Shown: positions 1 to 10,633 of the stretch, piece by piece | Position numbering within the stretch: the stretch's first letter is position 1 | Layout: each line of letters opens with the position of its first letter | Assembly: GCA_963844855.1 (NCBI GenBank) | Contig: CAWJQP010000083.1 | Coordinates: 1-64,000 of the forward strand | Length of the DNA: 64,000 nt | Direction: 5' to 3' | Source: DASQDN01 sp963844855 | GTDB taxonomy: Bacteria; Acidobacteriota; Terriglobia; Bryobacterales; Bryobacteraceae | Notes under the pieces: generated by a model | Database searches by the model: none | What the model was told of the DNA's origin: nothing | The model's input: only the letters and a program-made list of their open reading frames with translations | Position numbers and translations under genes: made by a program

Positions 1-81
1 AGTTTGCAGAGCATCGCCGTCATGTGGGCATCCAAATTTGCTTTGGATGAACTGCAGGCCATCAGTCGCCAGACTAATTGA
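1..81 (+). CDS. 3' end of a gene entering from the left edge (partial, unidentified)
   Basis: Frame 1 is open from the first base and stops at TGA 79-81, giving 26 residues that include 'MWASKFALDELQAISRQTN'. It converges on the reverse gene whose stop lies at 74-76, so the two ends overlap by a few bases. The fragment is too short to identify and could be an open frame by chance. Confidence 0.3.
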   Translation, partial: SLQSIAVMWASKFALDELQAISRQTN

Positions 82-808
82 CGTCTGCATTCTGAAGAAC
101 TTGTCGCAATTTCTGTCCAGCCTCGGTCGATGCAGCATCAATGGCGGCGTCTGACTCCGTCTCGAACCTGTGAAGAGCATAGTCATGCGCTTCGTGTGTC
201 TTCTCGGCCAAATGCGAATGGCCGTTCAGCACGATGCCAACACGCCGTACCCGAATACCCGATTCGTCCGCTGCGCGGCCGTAATTCCAGAATGACCTTG
301 CTATATCATCGGCCCGGTTGATCACGGCATGGGGTGAAAGCTTGTTCAAGTCAACTCCGTCGATCAGCGTCCAACCGGTGGCCTGTTCCACGGCGATAGC
401 AGACTTTTTTCGTGCCCGTAACGGGTCGCCCGAATATCTCGCGGGCGCTCATGCCGGTCCGCAGGCTCACACCACTGCCGGCTCTGTTCCGGACAAATGC
501 TTCTAGCTCCGCTGTAAAGTTTGGCACGCCCTGACGAGTACGCTTCTTTTTCTCCTTCTCAGGAAAAAGGTATCGATTCTTTAAGAGATCGACTTTGGCG
601 CTGTCGAGTGGTCGTGCGATTCGCCTCGCGGCAGAGATGGCCAACTGAGGCCCGAAGGCGTCCAGCACCGACACCGGTTCGGCAGCATCGTTGAGATCGG
701 ATTGCCTGTCTCCTCATGTAAAACGCCAGAGCCTGGACGTAAACGTTGGGGAACAGCTTCAAAACTTCTGACGAATTCGGGATCGTATTCGACCATTGCT
801 CTACCCAC
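74..808 (-). pseudogene. Frameshifted hypothetical gene
   Basis: Three reverse-strand segments in different frames read as one protein when joined: a start region from about 808 ('VEYDPEFVRSFEAVPQRL'), a middle part from about 674 ('SVLDAFGPQLAISAARRI') and a C-terminal part from about 400 to the stop at 74-76 ('ATGWTLIDGVDLNKLSP'). The junctions are near 665 and near the T-run at about 405. The combined product would be about 240 residues, with a charged KEKKKRTRQ stretch in the middle. I do not recognise the family. The shifts could be true decay or local assembly error; neighbouring genes show the same pattern. Confidence 0.5.
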
Positions 809-830
809 GCCATCAGCAAACGGTTACCGC

Positions 831-1091
831 ATGCCCAAAGCGGGGCGACATGACAGCGAGGCGGTCATCTTCGAGTTCTCGGACGGCAGCCTTCTCAGCA
901 TCGATGCGGTGACGAATATTGGGCAGCTAATGCGGGAGGAGATGGCGATCAGAACCGGAAGCGCTGCACGTCACCTCGATGTGACCTACGTACCCCCGCT
1001 GGAGCCGTTTGGCGCGGAGAGAGGGAAAGCGGATAGCCGAAATTGGGCTAGCCTGATTTCTGCGTGGGTCATATGGATGCGCAACTACTAG
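831..1091 (+). CDS. Small hypothetical protein (86 aa)
   Basis: ATG at 831 opens an 86-residue frame divergent from the broken reverse gene. Its first 65 residues have normal protein composition ('AVIFEFSDGSLLSIDAVTN', 'HLDVTYVPPLEPFGAERGK'). The last 20 residues (SLISAWVIWMRNY) overlap the start of the downstream AlbA_2-type gene at 1073 and may be an out-of-frame tail after another frameshift. No motif was recognised. The overlap suggests it was once coupled to that gene. Confidence 0.4.
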   Translation: MPKAGRHDSEAVIFEFSDGSLLSIDAVTNIGQLMREEMAIRTGSAARHLDVTYVPPLEPFGAERGKADSRNWASLISAWVIWMRNY

Positions 1092-2224
1092 AGAGCCTGC
1101 GGTATCAAGAAGAATCGGAAACGCTCGATTTCAAAGAAGGCCAGTATGCTTTTACCAGGGCTAGCAACACGCAAAAGGCTGAGTTGCTGAAAACATTTTG
1201 GCCTTTGCGAATGCGTGGCGTCAGCAGGCCGCATACATCCTGATAGGCGTCAAAGACGTACGCGGGGGCAGAAGCATCGTCTGCGGCATCGATCCGTCCG
1301 AGCAGCTACTTGACCGCATCTGCAGCAGTTCGTCCAGAGCAAAACCAACCGTCCGGTGTCGTTCTCTTATGCGCCGTTCTGTTTCGAGGGCCTGGAAATC
1401 GGGGTTATCACGATTCCGCTACAGGAGCGCCCCGTCTACCTGCGGGCGGATTATGGTGACCAGCGCGCGAACATCACCTATATTCGCCGAGGGAGTTCGA
1501 CCGGGGAGGCGGGACCAGATGAAGTGCTCCGCATGGTCGCAAGGGCCGACGCGTCGCCCGGCCAGCCAGTGCTTAAGGTGGATTTTGTAGACCCTGACAG
1601 CGGCCAGAAGCTGGGCACCAGCGTGCAAATCGAATCCACGGCGTTCGAGGTTCCGCCAGTCGAGGCCATCCCAGAATACGGCACTCCAGTGCCGACCATC
1701 CTCGGCAGGCCGGTGTTCCCCACGCACCAACAGCAGAACCGAGATTATTACCGGGATATCGCTGTTTACGTGCGCGATGTGGCGTTCCTGCGGCCGCTAG
1801 GGCTCGCCATCACGAATTCCTCGTCCATCCCGGCTCAGGGTGTGCTGGTGACGATGGAGTTGGACGAGTCGGCGGGCCTTTCTGTGCTCGATGAGTCCGA
1901 CAGGCCCGATTTCCTTCCAAGGAGCGGACGCCACCTTTCGGCAGTCCTGCAGGCCCCAATGAGAAGCGTATTGATGTAAGCCAACACGGAAACCTGATTG
2001 AGGTCCGGGTGGAGTTTGAAGCGATCCAGCCGGGCGTTACCGCTTGGTCGCATAACGTGTTCTATATCGGCGCGCACAAGTCAATGACGGCGGCGGCACA
2101 GGTCACGCTGTCCGCGCATAATCTGCGTGTCCCTGTAGTGCTTTCCGCGGCAATCGCCATTCAGTCCAGCGGCAGGAGCGTCGATGTTGGCGAGATCGTC
2201 CGCCTGGGTGACGCGGAGGCATGA
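1073..2224 (+). pseudogene. AlbA_2-type (Schlafen-like) ATP/nucleic-acid-binding protein, frameshifted
   Basis: Starting at ATG 1073 the product begins 'MDAQLLESLRYQEESETLDF' followed by KEGQYAF, the conserved N-terminus of AlbA_2 (putative DNA-binding / divergent AAA-associated) proteins. It then changes frame near 1192 in an A-run (continuing 'LAFANAWRQQAAYILIGVKD', the AlbA_2 core), near 1320 ('SFSYAPFCFEGLEIGVITIP') and near 1965 ('RIDVSQHGNLIEVRVEFEAI', ending at TGA 2222-2224). Undisturbed, the protein would be about 383 aa. The AlbA_2 domain is about the first 150 residues. The remainder ('SAQVTLSAHNLRVPVVL'-like beta-rich part) is unassigned. Three frameshifts make it non-functional unless they are sequencing errors. 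Confidence 0.65.
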
Positions 2225-2383
2225 TATCTGGGTATTGCCAGACCTCTGGCATATGGCTAAGAAGAGAGCGAATTCTTAAGTTTGCACCGACACATATCAG
2301 GTGCGAATTTTCGTTCCTCATCGGGCCACATTGGACGCGCACTGTAAAGCTCGGCGCCGCTGCCTTCAATCACGATGCCTGCC

Positions 2384-2572
2384 TCACTGGCCGCGGGCCG
2401 TGCTCCTGAGCAGCAGGCGAATCACCGCAAAAAGCCGATGAAAGAGGTAGTCGATTTCCTCGCTGGTCTGCAGCGTGATCTGTGCGGCGTTGGCGTGACG
2501 GATAAAGAACCCATTGCCGAAGTTTTCCAGCTCTACGCGCATCTCCGCATCGAGCATGTCGCGCACCATCAT
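2384..2572 (-). CDS. Small hypothetical protein, possibly 5'-truncated
   Basis: A 62-residue reverse frame, 'MMVRDMLDAEMRVELENFGN' to 'RLFAVIRLLLRSTARGQ', has composition typical of a real protein (acidic start, amphipathic helices) and would normally have a longer context. It ends exactly where a forward TonB-receptor fragment begins (about 2570), so it may have lost its 5' end at a rearrangement junction. No family was recognised. It may equally be complete, as the ATG lies at the junction. Confidence 0.4.
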   Translation of the reverse strand: MMVRDMLDAEMRVELENFGNGFFIRHANAAQITLQTSEEIDYLFHRLFAVIRLLLRSTARGQ

Positions 2573-4287
2573 TCTTCGGCCGCGACTACCAATATCAATA
2601 TGTAGCCAACGGCAACTGGGTCAAGGGCGCCCACGAGCTGAGATGGGGATTCGATATCTACCAACTCCATCTGAATCAGGGCGTTGCCAATGCGGCAGGC
2701 GCGGTCGGCGGACCGGCCGGCGGTTTTCTTTTCCGGAACGCCACCACTACCCTGCGTGGCGGGCCGGCCGCGAACGACTACAACACCATCGGCGCGTTCC
2801 TCCTTGGGTTGGCACGCGAGTCGGGCCGCAACGTGTTCTCGGTGCCGGAGTACCAGGTGCGAGCGCCGTTCTACAGCATGTACGTGCGTGACCGGTGGCA
2901 GGTAAGTCCCCGCTTGACGCTGTCCTACGGTATGCGTTGGGAATATTATCCGTTCCCACACCGGCCGGATCGCGGCCTCGAGCGATACGACTTCAATACA
3001 AACGAATCCGTGCTGTGCGGTCTTGGGTCGACGCCGACCGATTGCGGCCTGTCGCAGAGCAAGAAGCTGTTTGCGCCTCGCGTTGGTATTGCGTGGCGCA
3101 CAACCAGTTCATTGGTTCTTCGTGCAGGGTATGGCATCACCTATGATCCATTCAGTCTCGGCCGCGACCTCCGGGCGAACTATCCGATCCAGTACGTGCA
3201 GAACCTTCCGTGGGACACGACGTGGTCGTACTCAACTTCGCTCGACCAGGGCCTGCCTCCGAGTCCGGTAGTGCCCGAGCGGGAACGGCTGCCTCTGCCG
3301 CTCGACGCGGCCTTTATCACCGCCGACGAGAACTTCAAGCGAGGATATGTGCAGTCGTGGAACTTTACGCTGGAGAAGCAGCTTGGCAATTGGGTCGGCT
3401 CGGCGGGTTACGTCGCCACGCGTTCGATCCGGCAAACAGCCTTCCTCGATGCGAACTGGTCCGATCTGGGCACAGGTAACGCCGGCCGTCAACTCGTCAA
3501 AAAGTTCGGACGCAACGCTGCCACCACGTTCATCGGGCATCTCGGCACAGTCAAGTACGATTCGTTGCAAGCCCGCGTGCAGCGTAGGTTCCACGGTGGC
3601 TATCAGATGCAGCTCTCCTATACTTGGGGGCACTCGCTGGGATACACCGCCGAGAACTCAACCTCGTCGCCCCGTGTGAACCATCCTGGCTATTGGGACA
3701 AGAACTACGGTCCGACTCCACTGGACATCCGGCACAATCTTGTCGTCAGCGGCGTTGTGGAACTTCCGTTCGGTAGAGGCAAGCGTTGGGCCCAGAGCGG
3801 CATCGGCGGAGCGCTGCTGAGTGGCTGGCAGATCAACGCTCTTACTCGCATGAGCACGGGAACTCCCGTGACGCCTGTTGCTCCGGCAACCACGTTGAAC
3901 GCCCTCGGGTCCGGACAGTTCGCCGATTGCCTGGGGCCGGTCGCCAAAGTCGGCGAACGCACACGCTGGTGGGACAGAACAAATCTCGCGGACCCAAATC
4001 AGGTCAGTCCGAATGTACCCCGCTTCGGGACATGCGGCACTGGCGTCTTGCGTGGGCCGGGTCTTATCAATGTGGATATGGGCGTCTTCCGCCGGTTCCA
4101 AATCAGTGAGCGGTGGAGCGTGCAGTTCCGCGGAGAGGCATTCAATATCTCGAACACTCCGCACTTCGCCAATCCCAATGCCGATCTGGCGTCCGGAAAC
4201 TTCGGGCTGATCGGCGAAGTTCAGAATACCGGCCGCGAGGGCAACGATCAGCGCTTCTTCAGAGTCGGTGTGCGGATAGGATTTTAG
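2569..4287 (+). pseudogene. Oar-like TonB-dependent receptor, C-terminal fragment
   Basis: The open frame runs from about 2569 ('FFGRDYQYQYVANGNWVKGA') to TAG 4285-4287 with no in-frame ATG at its head. Missing are the signal peptide, the carboxypeptidase-regulatory domain and the plug (about 450 residues in relatives). What remains is the outer-membrane beta-barrel of an Oar-like receptor: alternating strands, 'YVRDRWQVSPRLTLSYGMRW', 'LVLRAGYGITYDPF', 'LQARVQRRFHGGYQMQLSYT', and a C-terminal aromatic residue in 'RVGVRIGF', the usual Omp-type end. The next gene starts one base after the stop, so a TonB receptor to metallohydrolase operon once existed here. An alternative reading is a complete gene whose 5' part was removed by misassembly. 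Confidence 0.8.
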
Positions 4288-4288
4288 G

Positions 4289-7102
4289 ATGAAGCAACTG
4301 CTTGCTGCATGTGCCGGTGGAGCGGTTTTGATAAGTGGAGCGGTTTTGATAACTTGGGCGGCTTGGCAGCCTCAGGCGCGATTATCTTCTTCACAGGTTC
4401 GTGACGACACGAAAGCAGTCCTTGTGCATTTCGGAGTTACCGACGCCGAGCCCACTGTTTGGAACGGCGACGTATCGATAGCGGACGGAGAGATCGTATC
4501 CCTTTCAAGTTGGCGCCCATTGCCAAGCGATGCGATCGATGGCCAACGCGCCTGGAAACTATCCTCCACCTGGAGCGATGCATTTCAGAACCGCGCATGG
4601 GAACACGAGCCGATGACACCCTATCGGCCTGTCTTGAGAAAGCCAGGGCTGGTAATCGAGGTACGAGGTACAAACCCCGTGCTTCGCATCAACACTCCGC
4701 ATGGACAATTCACTGCTGGTCTCAAGAACGAAACGTTTCTCAATGGCCGCGTATACGTCGAACGCGTTCCGTCCCCGGTGCGTCTTTCGGCAGAAGACCG
4801 CGAGAATGAGCATGTCGCGCTGGTACGAGGACTTGGGCGCGATATGTGGCTGGGCTGGGTGAGCTACAAGACGCCTGGCAACGAGATTCTTGTAAGACGT
4901 CACGATGGCCGCGGTTGGTCGGCCGCTGAAACCCTGACGGCGAAACCCTCGGACGTGTTCCGCGTGCAATTAGGAGCAGGCGCGAAAGCAGGAGTGTGGG
5001 CAATCTGGAGCGAACAGGTCAGTGGCAACTGGGACTTGTATGGAAGACAGCGCCGCGGGGATTCCTGGGGTACGGTGGAACGGCTGACTGATGCGCCGCA
5101 ACCCGACATTCATCACGCTGTAGCATCCGACTCTGCAGGAAACTTGTGGTTGGTCTGGCAAGGTTTTCGAAACGGCCAGTCTGACGTTTTCGTACGCCGG
5201 CATGACGGTGACGGCTGGGCTGCTCCCGAGCAATTGTCATCTTCACCTGCGAATGACTGGTCGCCGGCGGTCGCGTGCGATCGGCAAGGCAGAGTGCACG
5301 TCGCCTGGGACACCTACGACAAGGGAAACTATGACGTGGTAATGCGGAGCTTCGAGAACGCCCGATGGGACGACCAAGCCGGAATCGCGACTTCTTTGAA
5401 ATTCGAAGCCAAAGTAAGCCTTGCGTGCGACAACGCCAACCGGCTATGGGCAGCGTGGAATGAAAGCGGGCTGCAGTGGGGCAAGGACACTGGCGTTCTG
5501 CTTCGTCGTCAGGCAACTCCACTCTATAGTGAGCGACTCATCGCGACCGCTGTATTGTCGGATGGCAAGTGGATGGAGCCCGCAGCCGCGCTGGAAGCGT
5601 CCCTCCCTGTCGAGCTAAGGAACTACAACGAATCTCTCGTGCTAGCGCCAGGCGCAGGAGAACGCATGTGGCTGTTCTTCCGGCATCGGATTCCCCGAAT
5701 ACCGGACGTATCCAGCGAAGCCGCGCTACACGGAGCAGCGTGGGAGGTTTGGGCTTCCGCATACGAAGGCGGCAGGTGGAGTGCGCCCCTGGTCCTGCCA
5801 TCCAGTTCGGGCCGATCCGATATGGCCACAGCCGCCGCCCTTGACTCGGAGGGACAACTCAGGGTTGCCTGGTCATCCGATACTCGCGATTACGATGCCA
5901 CCATCCACCGGCGTGCCGAGGTTTACAGCGGAGTGCTAGCGGCGCCATCGGGCGCTACAGCGGCTCTGATGCTCGCCGCGCGAACACAACCTGCGCTACG
6001 CAGCTTTCAGGCGCATCCGAACGAGGAGCAGGATTTGAAGCGCATCCGCGCTTATACGATTGCGTCGGGAGGAAGCAACTACCGCATCTACCGCGGTGAC
6101 ATTCACCGCCACACGGAGATCTCGAGGGATGGCAAGAACGACGGCTCGCTATGGGACACGTATCGCTATGCGCTAGACGCGTCCTCGCTCGACTTCCTTG
6201 GGGTAAGTGATCACAACGAGGGCGGCGGTCCAGACATCGAATACATCAATTATTTGCAGCAGCAGGCAGCGGACATCTTTTTCGTCTCCGGCCGCTTCAC
6301 ACCGCTGTATGGTTACGAGCGGAGTCTCAGCTTCCCGAACGGGCACCGTAACGTCATGTTTGCGACGCGTGGAGTTCCGACGCTACGCATCCCGCCGGAA
6401 GAGAAGCAGGCCAAGACCGGCGCACAGGCGCTCTACGCCTATCTGAAGAAAAATCGCGGCATCGCGGTGTCGCACACATCTGCCACCAGCATGGGTACAG
6501 ACTGGCGGGACAATGATCCCGAAGTGGAGCCCCTGGTTGAGATTTATCAGGGCGATCGTGTGTCGGCGGAGCACGAAGGCGCTCCAAAGGCTGCGACACG
6601 ACACGATCCGACATCGCACGCAGGCGGATTTCGGCCGGAAGGCTATGTCTGGAATGCGTGGGCAAAGGGCTATAAGCTCGGTGTACAGTCGAGCTCCGAT
6701 CACCTCTCAACGCATATTTCCTACGCTTGCACGCTGGCGACGGACTTTACGCGAGAGGGCCTGATCGAGGCGATGCGTCGACGTCACTCATACGGCGCAA
6801 CGGATAACATCGTGCTCGATTACCGCCTCCAATCTGGAGGACGTGAGTATATACAAGGTGATATCGCCAAGGTAGATGGGAGCTTCCGGCTGTACATCAA
6901 GGTGATTGGAACTGCGGCCATCCGGCAGGTCGACATCATTCGAAGTAACACGTATCTTCACAATCGGCAGAATCTCGGGACAGAAACGGAATTCACGTTC
7001 GTTGATAACAATCCCTTGCCCGGCGAGAGCTACTACTATGTCCGCGTGATGCAGACCAATGAGCAAATGGCGTGGTCAAGCCCAATTTGGATACAACGGT
7101 AA
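4289..7102 (+). CDS. Exported propeller + PHP-like (CehA/McbA or DUF3604-type) metallohydrolase, 937 aa
   Basis: Starts at ATG 4289, directly after the receptor stop. A hydrophobic signal segment (residues 5-28, GAVLIS/GAVLIT repeated) is followed by a region of about 500 residues with repeated motifs such as 'WLVWQGFRNGQSDVFVRRHD' and 'HVAWDTYDKGNYDVVM', typical of a BNR/sialidase-like beta-propeller. From about residue 600 comes a PHP-superfamily-like catalytic domain: 'YRGDIHRHTEISRDG' (metal-binding HxH), 'DFLGVSDHNEG', 'VSHTSATSMGTDWRDNDPEV' and 'GVQSSSDHLSTHISYACT'. These His/Asp motifs fit CehA/McbA or DUF3604-type hydrolases; the substrate is unknown. It is a close paralogue of the protein at 15679-18156. 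Export and the upstream receptor suggest periplasmic processing of an imported compound. Confidence 0.8.
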   Translation: MKQLLAACAGGAVLISGAVLITWAAWQPQARLSSSQVRDDTKAVLVHFGVTDAEPTVWNGDVSIADGEIVSLSSWRPLPSDAIDGQRAWKLSSTWSDAFQNRAWEHEPMTPYRPVLRKPGLVIEVRGTNPVLRINTPHGQFTAGLKNETFLNGRVYVERVPSPVRLSAEDRENEHVALVRGLGRDMWLGWVSYKTPGNEILVRRHDGRGWSAAETLTAKPSDVFRVQLGAGAKAGVWAIWSEQVSGNWDLYGRQRRGDSWGTVERLTDAPQPDIHHAVASDSAGNLWLVWQGFRNGQSDVFVRRHDGDGWAAPEQLSSSPANDWSPAVACDRQGRVHVAWDTYDKGNYDVVMRSFENARWDDQAGIATSLKFEAKVSLACDNANRLWAAWNESGLQWGKDTGVLLRRQATPLYSERLIATAVLSDGKWMEPAAALEASLPVELRNYNESLVLAPGAGERMWLFFRHRIPRIPDVSSEAALHGAAWEVWASAYEGGRWSAPLVLPSSSGRSDMATAAALDSEGQLRVAWSSDTRDYDATIHRRAEVYSGVLAAPSGATAALMLAARTQPALRSFQAHPNEEQDLKRIRAYTIASGGSNYRIYRGDIHRHTEISRDGKNDGSLWDTYRYALDASSLDFLGVSDHNEGGGPDIEYINYLQQQAADIFFVSGRFTPLYGYERSLSFPNGHRNVMFATRGVPTLRIPPEEKQAKTGAQALYAYLKKNRGIAVSHTSATSMGTDWRDNDPEVEPLVEIYQGDRVSAEHEGAPKAATRHDPTSHAGGFRPEGYVWNAWAKGYKLGVQSSSDHLSTHISYACTLATDFTREGLIEAMRRRHSYGATDNIVLDYRLQSGGREYIQGDIAKVDGSFRLYIKVIGTAAIRQVDIIRSNTYLHNRQNLGTETEFTFVDNNPLPGESYYYVRVMQTNEQMAWSSPIWIQR
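4317..4352 (+). repeat. Perfect 18-bp tandem duplication in a signal-peptide core
   Basis: The unit GTGGAGCGGTTTTGATAA occurs at 4317-4334 and again, identical, at 4335-4352. It is in frame and encodes two copies of GAVLI(S/T), doubling the hydrophobic core of the signal peptide of the 937-aa metallohydrolase. Confidence 0.9.
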
Positions 7103-9621
7103 TGGATAAACCCGCACACATTCGAACCGCCGCAATCGTGATCCTTGCTTCGCTGGGAGCAGCCGTGGTCTGGCGCGACAAGACGACTTCGGCTGCCGAG
7201 ACGGATTCGACGGCGTGGGGAGCCTCGGACCCGACTTGGTCGCCTGACGGCAAGCGGCTGGCGTTTTCGCTGTTCGGCTCGATCTGGATCGTCGACGCGC
7301 AAGGCGGCGAAGCCGAACAGCTCACCACATCTGCCGGCTATCACGCGCATCCCGCATGGTCGCCGAAGGGTGATCGGATCGCATTTATCTCCGGCGCCGT
7401 TGCCGGCGGGACTGCTCCCAAACATCAGCGGGCGCCTGGCGCTAGTCGACGTGGCCACCGGGGCGGAGCGCATCATCGAAACGCCAAATCCGACCGCCGG
7501 CACACCGGCCTGGTCCCCTGACGGTGCCAGTCTGATTTGCTCGCTTCAAGTACCGCAAACCGGCGCGCTTCTGCACGAAATTGCCCTGGGTGGCGGCGTC
7601 GTTCGTGCCTTGCAGCAGCGACCACAGCGCGGCGCCAGCGGCGGATGGTCCGATGCTTCCGTAGGCGCCAAGGCAGGCGAGATCTATTTCACGGGTATCC
7701 GCTACGGCGCGGTCCAGAACGGATCGCAGATACTCGGTGCGCCCGCAAGTCTGGTCGATGCCGGTTGAATGCGCCTCCGATCATGGTGCAGTTGCCGCTG
7801 ACGCGATACCGGCTAACGGACATCGCGCAGATCCATTCGCTGTCGGCGATTCCGGATGGCTCGGGCGTCATCTATTCCGCGGTCGTAGTCAATGGCAAGG
7901 GCGACCGCGAGTTGTACCGCGTACCGCGCGATGGCGGCGCGCCAGTTGCCATCACGAATACACCTCGGGATGAGTTCGCGCCGTCTGTTTCACCGGACGG
8001 CAAGCAAGTGGCGCACGTGTCGAACCATCTCGGCAATCTTGACTTGTTCGTCATGCCCATTGCAGGTGGCGACAAACGCCATGTGCGGATTTCGCAATTG
8101 AAGTTTCGCAAGCCGAGCGGCCGCGTACGAATCAAAGTGCTCGACGAGAGAGGCGATCCGACCCCCGTGCGCCTATACGTCGTCGCCTCGGACAACAAGG
8201 CATACGGACCTCAGGGTTCACCCATGTTCTATTTCGGACTGGACCCGCAACAGCCGCGCGAGGGATTCTTTGTGGCCGATGGTGATGACGAGTTCGCACT
8301 ACCCGTCGGGCCGGTTGCGGCTGGTCGCGATCAAGGGCGTCGAGTACAGGATCGAGGAACGCTCGCTCGACATCGCCGCGGGCCAGACTGCCGAGATCAC
8401 CATCACCATGCAGCGCTGGACTAACTGGGCGCAGAAGGGCTGGTACACGGGCGAGAATCATTTTCACGCCAACTACAACGGCAGCTACTATCAGAGGCCG
8501 CCCGATTCGCTGCGCTGGCTCCAGGCGGAAGATCTCAACACTGCCAACATGATCGTTGCCAACTCCGAGGGCGCCTTCATTCATGACAAAGAGTTCTTCA
8601 AAGGCATGCCGGATTCGGCTTCGAAGCCCCGATACATCCTTTACTGGGGGCAGGAGTATCGCAACTCGGATCCGCTGGGCCACCAGGCGTTTCTGAACAT
8701 CAAAAAACAGGTGCCGCCTTCGTTCACGAGCGTAGTCGGAAGCAATTCGCCCTATGACTATCCGTTGAATACGATGGCCGCGCTGGAGGCAAAGAAGCAG
8801 GGCGGGATGGTCGTGTATGTGCATCCGCATGGCGGGACACTCACGGATGTGTTTGACACGAATCTCGGAGCGAAGGAAGCGCCGCTCGGTGCGGCCCTCG
8901 ACGCGGTGGATGGAATCGACCTGTTGCCCTTCGGGCCCGCGGCTTACGAACTGTGGTATCGCCTTCTGAACTGCGGCTTCCGGATCTCGCCCGGAGCTGG
9001 GACCGACGTGTTCACAAACTGGCGTGGCATTAATTCGATTCCAGGGCTTGCGCGGCAATACGTGCATCTCAACGGGGAGTTTCGCTGGGATCGCTGGATC
9101 GAGCGATATCGTGAGGGCCGGGCGTTCGTAACCAATGGTCCGCTGCTCACCTTCGAGGTCAACGGTCAGCCGATGGGCTCGTTGATCAACGCGCCGGACG
9201 GAGCGCCATACCGCGCGCGAATCTCGGCGGAGGTGCAGTCGAGGATGCCGGTCGAGGAGATCGAGATCATCCAGAACGGCCAGGTGATTGAATCACGCAA
9301 GATCCCCGCGGGCAGCGAGAACTCTCGTGTTGAAAAGGAAGTGATGGTGGACCGCAGCAGTTGGTTCGCTGTGCGGGTAGCGGGTCCGCCCACGCGCGGC
9401 CTTGCGTCAGCTCCGGCGCGCGCGCATTCAGCCGCAGTATACGTCCATGTGGGCAACCGTCCCGTGATTGTGCGGGAAGATGTGGAACTGATGATCCGAT
9501 GGCTGAATCGATTATGGGCTTCGCTGGAGGAGCGCAATAACTTCGGACCAGGCAATAACCGCGCCCAAGCCCGAGCATGCTCGACCGCGGTTTGGCCCAC
9601 TATCGCGCCAAGCTCAACTAG
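7102..9621 (+). pseudogene. TolB-like propeller + CehA/McbA-type metallohydrolase, four frameshifts
   Basis: ATG 7102 overlaps the preceding TAA (TAATG), so it was translationally coupled. The reading frame must change near 7410, 7770, 8303 and 9575 to recover one protein ending at TAG 9619-9621. It has an N-terminal membrane/signal segment ('RTAAIVILASLGAAVVW'), TolB/PD40 propeller repeats ('DPTWSPDGKRLAFSLFGSIW', 'PSVSPDGKQVAHVSNHLGN'), a small beta domain ('GRVRIKVLDERGDPTPVRLY') and a metallohydrolase part with 'WYTGENHFHANYNG' (HxH), 'GGMVVYVHPHGG' and 'ISPGAGTDVFTNWRG'. The intact length would be about 838 aa. It resembles the CehA/McbA group more than its upstream neighbour does. It is non-functional as read. 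Confidence 0.75.
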
Positions 9622-9966
9622 TGCTTGCTTATATTACTGCGGTCGTTGCTCGGAAAGTGTTGCTGAACCGCGCCCAAAAGGAAGCGGTCTTCACTCTAAC
9701 CGACCAATGGCCCTGGGGCCAGGTAGTGCGACTTTTAGTTGCGGAGGGCTTTAGCCCGACTACCCGCTAATTTTCGCAACTTGGTACTAGCCTCCATGGA
9801 TTGCACACACTACGCGCTTCACCTGCGAACCGGTGCGCAACGACCGTACAACGAAAGGAATGATCGAGCCGGTGATTGTAAGCGGTCCCGACATAATGTA
9901 CGGAACCGCGTGCTTTCGAGGCGCCCGCGGGGGACATCATCACCGGATGGCGCCACCCGCCTCGAG
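9622..9966. other. Gene-free stretch with possible unrecognised remnants
   Basis: No supported gene. A 49-codon GTG frame at 9621-9770 ('KEAVFTLTDQWPWGQVVRLL') and a coherent open stretch around 9810-9980 ('VRNDRTTKGMIEPVIVSGPD') look like relics of coding sequence, but I cannot assign them. Confidence 0.4.
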
Positions 9967-10633
9967 CTACTGGTTATTACTTACCTCTGACCCTTTCCCG
10001 GCAGAAGCGTAGAGTTCCTCGGCTAGCTTCAGATGTTCCTGCAAAGTTGGCAGCGTCTTCGCCGCGAAGTTCTTCACAGCCGGTACTGCGCCGTTGCGGG
10101 CCTCTCTCTCGAAAGCCTTTACATCACCTTTGTGATCGCTCACCATCATCTTGGTGTATGCGCGATCGAAGTCCGCTCCCGACAACTTCGAGAGCTTGTC
10201 CTGTGCCTTCCTGGCTTTCTTTGGCGTTTCTGAAGTCACCTCGATTTGCGCCATCTCGGCCAACTGCTTGAGTTCCTCGGTGGCTTTGCTATGGTCGTCA
10301 ACCATGCGCTTCCCGAACTGTTTTACAGCATCGCTGGAACCTTTTTCCTGAGCGAGCCTGCCGAGTGCAACATCGGTGGCGGATCCCTCAGCAGCTTCCT
10401 TGATGAACCTCCTGGCGGACGCCAGTGGATCCATCCCCGGCTGCTGCGCCTGCCCTTCGATCGTGTCCGACGGAAAGGTGCCCGGGGTGCGCACACTGCC
10501 AGGTCCCGGACTGACCCGGCGGCGTCTGAGGGATTTGTGAACTAGGTGGGTTCTGAGATGGATTCTGGGCCCAAACGGACCCGGCCAACAGGGCCGAGGC
10601 TGCAACGTTTACCACATATGCTGTAACGTTCAT
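9967..10633 (-). pseudogene. DUF4142 family protein with one frameshift
   Basis: The signal peptide starts at 10633 ('MNVTAYVVNVAASALLAGSV', cleavage after VWA) and continues with a Q/P-rich linker. The frame then shifts near 10505, in a CCGGG context, to the mature domain ending at 9967. That domain carries the DUF4142 signature: 'FIKEAAEGSATDVALGRLAQ' (AxxG..EV.LG.LA), 'FGKRMVDDHSKATEELKQLA', 'FDRAYTKMMVSDHKGDVKAF' and 'LPTLQEHLKLAEELYA'. DUF4142 proteins are small, exported, ferritin-like helical-bundle proteins of unknown function. The 667-bp span is not a multiple of three, as expected for a single-base indel. If the indel is a sequencing error this is an intact gene of about 221 codons. 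Confidence 0.8.
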
